Shown in pieces: positions 11,286 to 21,162 of a stretch of DNA of 64,000 nucleotides (its first letter is position 1; each line of letters starts with the position of its first letter). Under the pieces are notes generated by a model that was not told where the DNA came from, did not search any database, and saw only the letters and a program-made list of their open reading frames with translations. Made by a program: the position numbers and the translations under genes. The stretch comes from Bullera alba (taxonomy: Eukaryota; Basidiomycota; Tremellomycetes; Tremellales; Bulleraceae). The stretch covers positions 2,691,198 through 2,755,197 of the forward strand of contig BCIX01000001.1 in NCBI GenBank assembly GCA_001600095.1, read 5' to 3'.

Positions 11286-12285
11286 ATGTCCTTCACCACC
11301 CAGCCCATCGTCATTGACGGAAAAGGTCACCTCCTCGGTCGACTGGCTTCTATCGTGTCCAAGCAGGTTAGTTTGGCAAAGTTTCAGGAATGATGGAATG
11401 GAGATGCGAAAGAGGATGCAGGAAGAGTGGACGAGGAACAAGGAGCGAGCCTTGACAGTCATGTGACCATGCGAGCATGAGATAGACTGGATAGCCAGCC
11501 GCCTTGCGGTCGGAGCGAGAACATTGGAATATGGGAGGAAGTGCTTTCGGCCACTGGAACTGAGGCCAGGCTGTTGTTGTCGAGGAGTGTCATAAGGCTG
11601 TTGCTGACATCCATCACAGATCCTTTCTGGCCAGAAAGTGACTGTTGTCCGATGCGAGGAGATCAACGTTTCCGGATCTTTCTTCCGAAACAAGCTGAAG
11701 TACCACGCATACCTCCACAGTGAGTAGGACTTTCTCAATCACATGTTGGAGGGCCTGCGGCGAGGATCAGGTCTACCATATCAACAAGAGCAACGTACTG
11801 ATCTTGCCGCAGAGAGACACATCGTCAACCCCACCCGAGCCGGTCCCTTCCACTTCCGAGCCCCATCGAGAATCCTTTACAAGGCTATCCGAGGAATGGT
11901 CCCCCACAAGTCCTCGCGAGGTGCCGCCGCCCTGAAGAGACTGGAGCTGTACGAGGGTGTCCCACCTGCCCAGGACAAGCTTAAGAAGATGGTCGTTCCC
12001 GCCGCTTTGAGAGTTCTCCGACTGAAGCCAGGAAGGAAGTACTGCACCCTGAAACGAATCTCGCACGAAGTCGGATGGGGATACAAGGATGTTGTCGACA
12101 GGCTCGAGGAGAAGAGAAAGGTCAAAGGAAAGGCTTACCACGAGCGAAAGGTGTGTGGTTTGTCTGTGTTGGACGAGAAAGTAGCAAGTGCTGACTCTCT
12201 TCTCCAGCAAACCGCTCTCAAGCTCCGAGCCAAGGCCGACTCGTCTGTGCCAGAGAACCAGCTCCTCACTCAATTCGGTTACTAA
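11286..12285 (+). CDS. RPL16: 60S ribosomal protein L16/L13a (uL13)
   Basis: This is a large-subunit ribosomal protein. Exons 11286-11366, 11620-11719, 11813-12150 and 12208-12285 encode 198 aa, as expected for eukaryotic uL13. Recognisable blocks are [74 protein letters not shown] and RRVGWGYK-like [19 protein letters not shown]. Intron 1 is 253 nt, much longer than neighbouring introns. The mammalian orthologue RPL13A hosts several box C/D snoRNAs in its introns. Here I found only a near-match to box C (atgatgg at 11390), so a snoRNA is possible but not supported. Confidence 0.97.
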
Positions 12286-12846
12286 ACAGCTGTATTTGGT
12301 GTACGAGTGTAGGGAGATGCTGGAGCCTTTTACGCGGGGTGACATGCATGATGATGATACTGGACGTCGTGATAACTCGTTCAGGTCTGGCTTCGCTTTC
12401 TGTATTGCTTGCTCTGCTGCACTCCACTATGTCGCGTACATGCAGCCACAGGCTGTACATCACATGTGCAATTCGTATAGGTAGAAGACACGATAGCTGC
12501 TCTTGTGACCAGTCTGCTCGGTTGTCCCTTTCCATGGTCACGGTGCCCCGGTTATCATGACGTTTTGCCGTTCAAGCAGGTTCAAGCAGGTTCAGGCGTT
12601 CAGGCCTGTTCAGGCCGATCAGTTCCGCTTGTTGCTTCGGTTGCTTTCGGTCGTCCGTTTTACCTTGCTCATTGTTTCATTCGTGTCTGCAAACTGTCTA
12701 TAGTCACACCTAGTCACACCCATCGATCGTCCCAGTGTGTACACTAATCCCTCAAACGACCCGGTATCGGCCCAAAAGTCTCCAACGACAGAGAGCTCTC
12801 ACAGTGACCCACTGCCAGCACGAGCATCGTTTGCGCTTCGCCTTCA
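12286..12846. other. Intergenic region with short tandem repeats
   Basis: This 560-bp spacer between RPL16 and the tau55-like gene contains two small tandem repeats (12570-12617 and about 12702-12722) and no credible gene. The strings of short frames overlap and lack family resemblance. Confidence 0.5.
12570..12617. repeat. Degenerate tandem repeat of TTCA(A/G)GC units
   Basis: The unit ttcaagcagg occurs twice in tandem at 12571-12590, followed by diverged copies (ttcaggcg, ttcaggcctg, ttcaggcc). The last copies include the palindrome aggcct. The repeat lies about 290 bp downstream of the RPL16 stop and 230 bp upstream of the next start. It is probably an ordinary minisatellite. Confidence 0.7.
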
Positions 12847-14319
12847 ATGCTGGAATACATCTACATTTGTAGACATGGCTTCCGGTGAGTCTGGCTGCAC
12901 CAGCTGATCAAATTGGTCACTCAGTCGGTATCCGTTTGTCCCAGTCACTTACAATGACCACTTAGATCGAACTGGGTCGACCCAACGATCAAGACTGGTC
13001 CAACCGGGATGAATCGTGATCCCCCAGTGAGTAATGCTCTCTGGGCTGCTCCGTGCCCTCAATTGTCGTTACACGAAGCCGCAAAGTCGAGACGAAATTT
13101 GCTGAGACGGCTCTTATAGCTCGCCGCATATGGCCAAAAGCAAGCCTCTCGGTTGGCAGCCTTCTTGTCCGATTCGAAGTATCCTGTAGCTGTAGAAGCA
13201 GGCGCGGATCCTAGGCCTGTTCCCGAATTGGTCTTCTCATCCCCTTTCTACCGGTGCATAGAGACCAGTCTGCCGACGTATCAGGCATTGAAGGAGCTTC
13301 CCGGTGGTTGCGGTCAGGGCATCCTGCTTGAACATGGTGTACAGGAGTGGTGAGTCACCTCCCCATTCTTCCGACATGTGTACATTCCTGTCGGTCGTTT
13401 ATCGATGTGGGCCATGCTGACGCTATGATAGGTACTCCACCGTCGTGCCAGATACAGGACTCCACCCACGCCCTGCTTCTCCGTCATCACTCTCCCCTTT
13501 ATTCCCGCCCAACTCGATAGACGAGTCGTATGCTTCGACGTACCTCCCCTCACGGCGTGGAGAGACATTACGCGAGCTGCACGACCGGGCGGATTGTTTC
13601 ATCGAGGCATGGACGGCAAGAGTAGAGGAGATGGGCGTGAGGTGTGTCGTGGTCTTTGCGCATGCGGCGAGTGTCATAGCCCTGGGTCGAGCGGTGAGTC
13701 TCCTCTTTCCAGGTTTCCAGTTAAACCCAAATGACGCCGTGGGGATGGTCGTGCTGACTCAAGCTACAGTTGACTGGGGACAAGAACATTGAAGTACCCG
13801 CAGGTTGTGCGTCGACATCGTTATATAAGCGCAAGGCTCCTGGATCGACCGACTCTATGTCATCACAGTGGACAGCGGCCAAGAGCACCGTCGACACAAT
13901 ATTGGACAAGACAGGCCTGAGTTCTTTCTTGAAGAGCGATACAGAGTCAGCACCACAGCTTGACGAAAAGTCGTCCCCGCTGCCATGCGGTGTTGGAGAG
14001 TGGGAACCCGTATTCTTGGGCAAGGCGGACTACCTGGAGAATGGATTGGAGAGAAACTGGTCTTTCAAGGACGTGGTAGTTGTCAACGGCGAGGTCATCG
14101 AGGTGAGTTAAGCTCTGTCAGCTGGAGTCCGCAACACAGAGCTGAGCAATGATGTAGGACAACGGAGACCGAGTGCCCCATCAGCCAGAGGACAGTATAC
14201 CCACCGGATTCAATGATGGGATGGAGAAGTACCTAAGACGAGGACTGCCGAAGAAGAACGATCAGATAAAGGAGATTGTGGAGAACACTGTCCGCAAGGC
14301 AGAGTTGTCGCGGATATGA
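12847..14319 (+). CDS. TFIIIC tau55-like histidine phosphatase protein (Tfc7 family)
   Basis: This belongs to the histidine phosphatase superfamily and most resembles the tau55 subunit of RNA polymerase III factor TFIIIC. Exons 12847-12884, 12966-13026, 13120-13349, 13432-13693, 13770-14102 and 14158-14319 give 361 aa. The catalytic RHG motif is present (YIYICRHGFRSNWVDP), as are SSPFYRCIETSLPT, the LEHGVQEWYS segment, and the second catalytic His in VVVFAHAASVIALGRAL. The intron at 13694-13769 was chosen because removing it restores GRALTGDKNIEVPAGCAS, although the frame is also open through it for a while. The C-terminal part (GEWEPVFLGKADYLENGLERNWSF) resembles the tau55 barrel that joins the TFIIIC core. 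Active-site residues are retained, so phosphatase activity is possible. A generic phosphoglycerate mutase-like protein is the alternative. Confidence 0.78.
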
Positions 14320-14549
14320 CAAGCATGACTCGTCTGGAATGGGTTTCTCCAAGTGTCTTGTTGCAACAAGGAGAGGCAGGTGTCTACTGCGGATGATATG
14401 CCACGTACTAGCGAAAGGTCTGGCACGTCGCACACCCATGCATGTACTCGTACAGCTCCCAGTCCCTCGACATCAATCACCGTCAGTGAACTGAGTGAAG
14501 ATCATTCACTGTCGCTGGTGCTCTCTACTTGAAACCACCGTATGTAACA

Positions 14550-14839
14550 TCAGGCCTTGATGCACCTTGGGTTGCTTCTGGGGTCATTCTGTATGTGTGA
14601 CCACGTCAATGGACGCACGCGCTCAAGCGACGATTTGCAGGACTCACCTTGCCTCTGTTCGAGCAGATTGGCTTGCCAGGCTGGTACTTGCCAATACCTC
14701 CACACTGGTTGTGGTCCTTGTCAGTTGTATGAGAACCCAGGCCGTACTCGAGGACATCGAGCATGGCGGCGAGCTGCTCCTGGGTGAGGTTAGCGGGCAG
14801 CGAAGCGATCGGCTTCACAATTGTGACGACAGAGCTCAT
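14550..14839 (-). CDS. Small hypothetical protein, 76 aa, two exons
   Basis: This gene is not recognised. Exon 1 runs from the ATG at 14839 to 14648 (64 codons) and exon 2 from 14588 to 14550. The 59-nt intron has a GTGAGT donor and a CATACAG acceptor, and its removal keeps the frame. The N-terminal half looks helical (LTQEQLAAMLDVLEYGLGS). The C-terminal half is small and polar with three cysteines (NQCGGIGK, PICSNRGK, NPRCIKA). There is no signal peptide. It is one of several very small genes between 14.5 and 21.5 kb. Coding status rests on the clean splice pair and the amino acid composition only. Confidence 0.45.
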
Positions 14840-16129
14840 ATCGGACTGGTGTGTGTGGACGGGAGTGAGTGATGGTGTGTGTCAGAACGGTCAGTGGTGA
14901 CTGGTGAGATTGGGTGATACTGGGAGAAACGAAGATGCTCTTTAGGCAGAGTAGTGTTTATGTATGTACGCTGTGGACCGAGGCATGATTTCGTCGACTC
15001 GGCGAAGGCCAGCTTGATCAAAGGATGTCCAGCAAGACTCTCATCTCCTCATGAGAAATTCAGAAACATGTCTTGCTGTCTCGGGGTATGATGAAAGGAC
15101 TGGCCTGGATTCGAGACGCCTAAGTCTACCCCGTGACGCGTGACGGTGCTACGAAACACTCCAGCCCGACATGAGATGATGTGGCGAGATCTCGAGCTTT
15201 CGACATCGCCGATAGGCCAGAGAGTATCGAGGCACCGGCCCCACCAGCGTGTGCGTGAATGCGAATGGACGGGAGACGCGTAGATGGGTGAAGACGTCGT
15301 ACTCCATCGCGGTCGCGCTGCAGCCTGAAACGCTTAAACTCTGTTGATGAAACGCGTGCCGACCTATGCCAAGAGCATCGCGCAAGTAGTTTGCCTGATC
15401 ACGTCCCCTAGCATGGCCATCGCCGTCGCGAGCGAGATGGCCGTGGTCGAGTCGATGAACGACTCCGTACCGATCGACATGCACTGCTGGCTGGACAAGT
15501 GGACTGATGTGCATGCACGACGAGATGGAGAGATGGCAAGCTGACCCCAAAGTGAGATAGAGCCTAGTCTGAAATCTTAAAACAAGGCGTCGTCCTAACC
15601 CTGGCCGCGCGGCGGAAGAGGCGCACCAAAGACAACAACGAATTTCCGTTTCCAGCGTTTGAACTTAGAAACGGTAGCCAAGGTACGAGTGATCTCTTCG
15701 GGCGATTACTATCGTTACATCGTAGTGGACAAGCAGCTTCTTATCAGTGTTGTATACCACCATCAAGGCCATCTCGACCACCGACACAACACTCGTTTTC
15801 GCCATCAATCGACCTGTTGACATCGACGCATCGGCCGCGTTTGAGCCTATTCACCCGTTGTTCGGGTCCCGCAGCCGCCCAAGCCCAGGGGTTAGGAGAT
15901 TACCGAATTTCAGGGACTATCAAGGTGGAAACGAAACGCGTGAGTGGAATGGTGCAAATATACTCCTCCCAAAGCAACCAACGTTTGCTATCAGCATCAA
16001 CATACATGTCTGCGACTGTAGCTCACGCGGAGCACCTCCTTCTTGCACAGTAGATCAGCATCCCCTCATCGATCATCTACGCTGTACGGAGACCCATCTC
16101 ACCATCTCACCGATCAGAAACCTCCTCCA
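14840..16129. other. 1.3-kb region without a convincing gene
   Basis: This covers the upstream side of the small minus-strand gene and the promoter/5' UTR of the transporter gene. Overlapping open frames at 15149-15550 (-), 15344-15544 (+) and 15747-16508 (+) have no recognisable content. An acceptor-like ttgcacag at about 16050 suggests a 5' UTR intron for the transporter. Nothing else was identified. Confidence 0.45.
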
Positions 16130-18486
16130 ATGTCAGCAACACAACGTTACGTCCCGCAATCACCCACTCCGCATTCTCCACCAAAGACTCCCGACGAGTC
16201 GCACAGCGGCCGAGCCCAGGAGACGATCGCAACAGTCACTCCGTTCATCAACGTTCTGGATACGCACCCCAAGCTGTCAGTCTCGCCGGATAACGACTCT
16301 CCGTCGTCTACACCCGGCGCTGTCACACCCATTACACCTGGCAGGCCAAGGACCGAGTCCATCTTGTCGGGAATGGGTATCAACTTTCCAGCCGACGCAA
16401 ACCCCTTGCCAGCAGGTCTGGATGGGAATGATGATCACGACCCCGCAATCAGCAGTCTGCCTTCCGACGGCCGCAAGGAGGGAGCTGTTCATGTGGAGCA
16501 ATTGCTAGCAGCAGACATGACGAGGACCCTGTCGGACCCGATCTCGACGACAGCAGCATCAGTACCGATGGGAACATCAAAGTCTTCGGCTGGCGGCATG
16601 AAATATCCGCTCCCAAGAGCGGTAAGCAGGGACAACAAACAGCTTCTTCCCTCGGACCCATCTACAATCATCCCGGACAGCCCAGGCAGGTCTGCCATAT
16701 CTGCGAAAAGCAGAGCCACCTCTCCCCGAGTGCCCAGCACGTCCACCTTCCCTTCCTCCAATGGCTTTGCATCCTCGTCTTCCTTCTACGCCAATCCAAC
16801 CGGCTCCGAACACAGGGAGAGAGTTGTATCACCCTCCAGACCGACATTCTTTGACAGCGGCTCGAACGAAAACTTGCCTTCGATCAAGACGACCTCGACA
16901 TTCAACGCACTGCTCGACGAGAAGCCGCCCATATATTCGCCGGCTATTGATGGCAAGAAGGAACCGTCAATCAAAGGCAACCCCTATGGGACAAGCGACT
17001 TGTATGATCCGTCACTGTACGCTCATCCGAATGCGCAAAATAGCTCGATCCAAGCGAGGAACCGTTCTCCCTATCCGTCGTCATTATCCCACAACGAGAA
17101 GGCTGGAGCGTATGGAGTGCATCCCTTGACCAGCCAGAGCTACAACCATCCAACGACAAATGAGGCTTTGAACAAGGTCCCATTCAAGGACTCGGTTGGC
17201 TATTGGCTTGGAATGTACTTCTTCTTCAATCTAGGTCTCACCTTGTTTAACAAGGTCGTCCTGGTTAGCTTCCCGTTCCCATATGTGAGTTCTAGTTCTG
17301 TCAGACCTGCTTGTAAGACTACAACTGATAGCCACCCAGACTCTCACCGGACTGCACGCTTTGAGTGGTTGTGCTGGATGCTATTTTGCCCTGGAACGAG
17401 GTGCCTTCGTGAGTGTAGCCAGTCTGTCAAGTGTCATCTGCTAATCCCGCAATTATAGGTCCCCGCTCGCCTCACGCAGAAGGAGAACCTCGTTCTTGCT
17501 GCCTTTTCCGTCTTGTACACTATCAATATCGCCGTCAGCAACATCTCCCTTCAGCTGGTCACTGTGCCGGTGGGTCATGCGGTCAAGGCGTCAGGAGACC
17601 CTCCCTCATTCATTCTGCTTTAGTTCCACCAAGTCGTTCGAGCGTCAACACCTCTCTTCACGATCCTTATCGCCACCGTCATCTTGCGGCAGAAGTTCTC
17701 GTTCATGAAGCTTGTGTCCTTGTTGCCAGTTATTGCCGGTGTCGGTTTTGCGTGAGTGAAAGTTCAAAACGAGAAGGCTTCCGCTGATACCCGTGGCCTG
17801 CAGAACATACGGAGACTACTACTTCACCGCCTGGGGGCTGTTCTTGACGCTGCTCGGTACATTCCTCGCCGCACTCAAGACTGTGGTCACAAATTTGATC
17901 CAGACGGGAGGTGGCGGACGACTCAAGCTCGTGAGTCGCCCAATGTTCCCATAAGAGATCTCGCTAAACCTCCATTTAGCATCCCCTCGATCTGCTGATG
18001 CGAATGTCGCCGCTCGCCTTCATCCAATGTGTGGCGTACGGCTGGTACACCGGAGAGCTGGAGAGGGTCCGAGTTTACGGAGCCACACAGATGACCAGGT
18101 CCAAAGCCATTGCCCTGCTAGTCAACGGTGTCATTGCGTGTGGCTTGAACATTGTCAGCTTCACTGCCAACAAGAAAGCAGGAGCTCTGACCATGACCGT
18201 CTCGGCCAAGTGAGTGCAGCCTTCTATTGACTTTTGCTTTCCTCGATGGGCGCTGACTGTCTGTAGTTGCAAGCAAGTCCTCACTATCGCCCTTGCGGTC
18301 GTTCTCTTTGACCTGCACATCTCGCCTACGAACGGTATTGGAATTCTCCTGACCTTGATCGGAGGAGTGAGTGGTCTTGGCTGTTGCGCCGGGGGCTCAA
18401 GGCTGACTTGCTTTTAGGGATGGTACGGATACGTCGAGTTTATGGAAAAGAGGCAGAAGACCGTCAAGCTAGTCGACAGGAGCTGA
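16130..18486 (+). CDS. TPT/DUF250-family sugar-phosphate or nucleotide-sugar transporter
   Basis: This is a multi-pass membrane transporter of the triose-phosphate/nucleotide-sugar family, probably in the Golgi or ER. Eight exons (16130-17284, 17340-17408, 17459-17569, 17624-17751, 17804-17930, 17980-18209, 18267-18366, 18418-18486) give 662 aa. Residues ~1-360 are Ser/Pro/Thr-rich and look disordered. The membrane part begins at SVGYWLGMYFFFNLGLTLFN and includes LVLAAFSVLYTINIAVSNIS, VVRASTPLFTILIATVILR, GLFLTLLGTFLAALKTVVTN and NCKQVLTIALAVVLFDLHIS, ending with a basic tail (FMEKRQKTVKLVDRS). The frame is open upstream to 16043 but only from a TTG, so the ATG at 16130 is preferred. The substrate cannot be told from sequence. 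The N-terminal extension, longer than the transporter domain, is characteristic of some fungal members. Confidence 0.88.
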
Positions 18487-18760
18487 GCGCTTGCCGCACA
18501 TCATGGAGCAAATGTATTTGGACCAGGTTATCCCGACTAGCTGTAAGCTGGTGGGAGAATTCCGGTTACAATTGTAGATGGGGTTTCCGGGAGATCTATG
18601 GGGACATGCAGTCGCATCGGGAGATGGACAGCTCATCTCATGCTCATTCATGCGGACCAACTCTCACAGCTGACCTACAGCAACGTACTAATGCAGCTCA
18701 CAGTTCACGTACCTCACTGATGTCGACTCTGCAGTCCCGGTCAGACAGTTCATCCTCCTT

Positions 18761-19147
18761 CTATTCTGACGCATCCAGCACGGTGAAGTTGATCCTCGCA
18801 GTCGAAATCTCTTGAGGGCATTCGTCCACCTCGAGCTTCCAAGATCCGTCGCTTGAGTTGTGAGTCACATCAGCTCCAGTCGGGTGGTGGTCCAGGCCGC
18901 CCTGCGCCACCTCATTCACAAAGCTTGCCACCGCTGATGCGTTGCCCTCTGCGTCTATGAAATCCTGGATGATGTCCGTGGCATCGACTGGGTCCCCATG
19001 ATCGTTGGCCCAGATATGGAGCGTCTTCTCCTCCACGTCCGCGTATACAATCTGCGAGCCAGTCTCACTGTAACCCGCAGCCCCAATATGGCTGTCTGCA
19101 AGCTTGCGCAAAACTGCAGAAACATCTTGGACGGAGACGTGTGTCAT
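18761..19147 (-). CDS. Small acidic hypothetical protein, 128 aa
   Basis: This single-exon frame is unrecognised. Its ATG lies in a strong context (caccatcaacATGA). The protein is acidic and looks compact: two short helices (VSAVLRKLADSHIG; IIQDFIDAEGNASAVASFVN) alternate with strand-like segments (QIVYADVEEKTLHIWAND; SWKLEVDECPQEIS; ARINFTVLDA). It has no signal peptide or membrane segment. The strand pattern around YADVEEKTLHIW is reminiscent of YITDAKWNGTKLTVKV in the neighbouring small gene at 20054-20419, so the two may be diverged paralogues. That is inference from a by-eye comparison. Confidence 0.5.
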   Translation of the reverse strand: MTHVSVQDVSAVLRKLADSHIGAAGYSETGSQIVYADVEEKTLHIWANDHGDPVDATDIIQDFIDAEGNASAVASFVNEVAQGGLDHHPTGADVTHNSSDGSWKLEVDECPQEISTARINFTVLDASE

Positions 19148-19626
19148 GTTGATGGTGAACTAGTGGAGTCTGATGGAGTCGACGGTGACAATTGAGAATG
19201 GGGCAATGGGCAGAAGTGAGCGCTCAGTGTAAGCAGGTGAGTGGATATACGATGCTATTGGTGAATTAGCTAAACGCTCTCTGTGCGAGACTATGACAGG
19301 ATGAGTTGGATGAGGACATTGCTAGATGGGCAGTTCACCATATGTCACTCATGGGTCATACCCGTCGGTGGCGAGACAAGTAGGGAGAAATACGGCCGGC
19401 GACCGGCGTCAACGATGCTTCTGGGAGATGCTTCTATAATCTATACATCTACTCTGGAATATTCTGGATCAAGCTCCCCTTTGTAGTAAGGCTGTATGTC
19501 TCTCTCGCCGTGTTTCACCTTCACGTCGCCGGGCTCACGGCTCTCTGGCTGTAGTCTGGCATCATAAAGGATGAAGTCAAGTCGGCACTAACCCACACCA
19601 CCACAGCTCCAGCCGCCACGTCCACG
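19148..19626. other. Intergenic, no gene seen
   Basis: This 480-bp spacer lies upstream of the small minus-strand gene at 18761-19147 and upstream of the plus-strand frame at 19627. It includes an A/T-rich patch (cttctataatctatacatct, 19431-19450) that could serve as a core promoter in either direction. No other feature was identified. Confidence 0.4.
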
Positions 19627-20100
19627 ATGGCGCAGGACATCAAAACTCACGAGTTGCTCCTCCTTAGAATGGCCGAGGACCAACGGTACGTCGGTCCGTT
19701 CGTGGCCGGTCGCGAATCGCGAGTGTGGACCTCAGCTGATTCGATTACGACCACATCGCTTTCTTGTATGCTTCCTGCTATCGAGGAAAACGGCCAAGAG
19801 ACATGCAGAGATGCAGAGCTTAGGGAAATGAGACGGATTCCTCCTTCACGCATTGTCAATTGTGACTGGTTGAGCAGCTCGCTGTCTACTGTCCAGAGCC
19901 ATCTGATGGTATTTCCTACATACTCAACTCGCAATATCAGACCTCTCTACTGTAAGCGATCTCGGTCTATCACAGATGTCAATCTCTCGTCAAACCGTAC
20001 GCATCTCCTCCTCTTGTGTGCCTTCTTCCGACAAGCGTCAGGACATCTCACGTCTAGAATGCCTCAAAGTCAAGCTCGATGTCGTCACCGTCCTTTGTAG
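19627..20100 (+). CDS. Doubtful open frame, up to 157 aa
   Basis: An ATG in good context opens a frame of 157 codons with no recognisable domain. Its first 20 codons (MAQDIKTHELLLLRMAEDQR) look protein-like. A consensus donor follows immediately (CAACG|gtacgt), and a tgcag acceptor at about 19808 would join in frame to DAELREMRRIPPSRIVNCDW. The 3' end overlaps the antisense small gene at 20054-20419, so the annotated stop may not be real. This may be a genuine small spliced gene or a chance frame. Confidence 0.25.
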   Translation: MAQDIKTHELLLLRMAEDQRYVGPFVAGRESRVWTSADSITTTSLSCMLPAIEENGQETCRDAELREMRRIPPSRIVNCDWLSSSLSTVQSHLMVFPTYSTRNIRPLYCKRSRSITDVNLSSNRTHLLLLCAFFRQASGHLTSRMPQSQARCRHRPL

Positions 20101-20419
20101 CTGTCACATTGACGATACCCATATAGCCTGACTTCTGAGTCAATTTCGCCACCAGCATCGCATCTTCGTTCGCGTCTTGCAGAGCGTCCTTGGTCAAAGA
20201 CTTGAGGGACTCTCGTGACTCATCCAGTCACTCCTTTAGTTTGTACTTCGTGCCATCCTTGCTGCCATGTGGCGTATTCGAGACCTTGACTGTCAGCTTT
20301 GTGCCGTTCCACTTGGCGTCAGTGATGTATGATCTCTCCCCGCATGCGTTGGAGATGACGTGGTGTAGTACTTCGGGGTCAGAACCGATGTAAGTAGCCT
20401 CAGAGTCGTCGTAGGGCAT
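20054..20419 (-). pseudogene. Small ORF interrupted by an in-frame TGA
   Basis: From the ATG at 20419 the frame runs 63 codons (MPYDDSEATYIGSDP to KYKLKE), meets a single TGA at 20228-20230, and continues without further stops for 57 codons to a TAG at 20054. The part after the TGA looks as protein-like as the part before it (SLKSLTKDALQDANEDAMLV; GYMGIVNVTATKDGDDIELD). I tried GT-AG introns around the TGA and none restores the frame. The codon after the TGA begins CTG. Possible explanations are a recent nonsense mutation, programmed read-through, a sequencing error, or a real 63-aa protein followed by a decaying tail. The overall length (about 121 codons) and strand pattern resemble the 128-aa neighbour at 18761-19147. 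Confidence 0.5.
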
Positions 20420-21162
20420 GGCTGCGATGCTTGAATGGGTCGGAAGTACTGGTATGACATGGGATAGTGCGGACGTTGTGAAGGACTGGTGTGCAGGACT
20501 GGTGTGAGGAAGATGAGTGGATGAGCCAGAACATGTCCAGTATCTAAGCAGAAGCTCGACTGCTCGAGCACAAGCAGTGGCAAATCCCCAGAGGGCTTCA
20601 ACGATTCCCGAAAGGAATGTCCTACCCCGTATTAAGTCGCTTGTGACGCCGGTCGCATCAAAGGATCACTTGAGCCAGTGTGGCAGAATCGAGGCTGAAA
20701 CGACAAGAGATGGTCGCGACGCTAGCCGACAGCGATCATCAGCCCATGACGGGGCCGAAGGTCGAGGTGTGTTTCCAGTATCCCCCCGCGGCGATGGCGA
20801 TGACCAATGTATTGCTGTCTGCTGATCGGTTGTATCGGCCGATCTCGCACTAGCACCATCCCGCCACAGTTGCTCTTTTGTGTCGAAGAGAGCTGTATAG
20901 CCTATACGAGGCAAAGGATGATCAGTCGATCCGACTCAGCCGACCAGAGGTGTACTTGTACTGTGTGGCCCTGTGGGTCGGCCACCGATAAGACTGAGGT
21001 CGAGATATATAAGCATGGTGTCCCTCATCAACCGTCCTGAGTCTCACCATCTACTAGTCTAGTCTAGCAGAGACCAGAGTCTAGCTCACTGATTGTCATA
21101 CGATTGTTGACTCATCAAGCTCGCATAATCGCACCCATGCATGTCAGAAGGACCATCCGACA
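20420..21162. other. Intergenic region with a TATA box
   Basis: This 740-bp region holds the promoter of the minus-strand small ORF on the left and that of the small spliced gene on the right. The right side carries TATATAAG at 21006-21013 and a short CTAGT repeat at 21052-21066. No other gene was identified. Confidence 0.5.
21006..21013 (+). promoter_or_regulatory. TATA box
   Basis: The string TATATAAG lies about 157 bp upstream of the ATG at 21163, a spacing that would allow a transcription start near 21040-21050 and a leader of about 115 nt. It is the clearest consensus TATA box I noticed in the window and points to a regulated or strongly expressed small gene. Confidence 0.45.

Noticed and set aside
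11367..11619. Box C/D snoRNA inside the RPL16 intron
   Set aside because: Only an imperfect box C and unplaced ctga strings are present, with no terminal stem; kept as a low-interest note only.
15149..15550. 133-codon minus-strand frame and overlapping plus-strand frame
   Set aside because: They are mutually antisense, His/Arg-rich, without splice sites or similarity; probably chance.
15747..16508. 253-codon plus-strand frame upstream of and overlapping the transporter
   Set aside because: It overlaps the real N-terminal exon in another frame and has low-complexity Pro/Arg/Ser content typical of a shadow.
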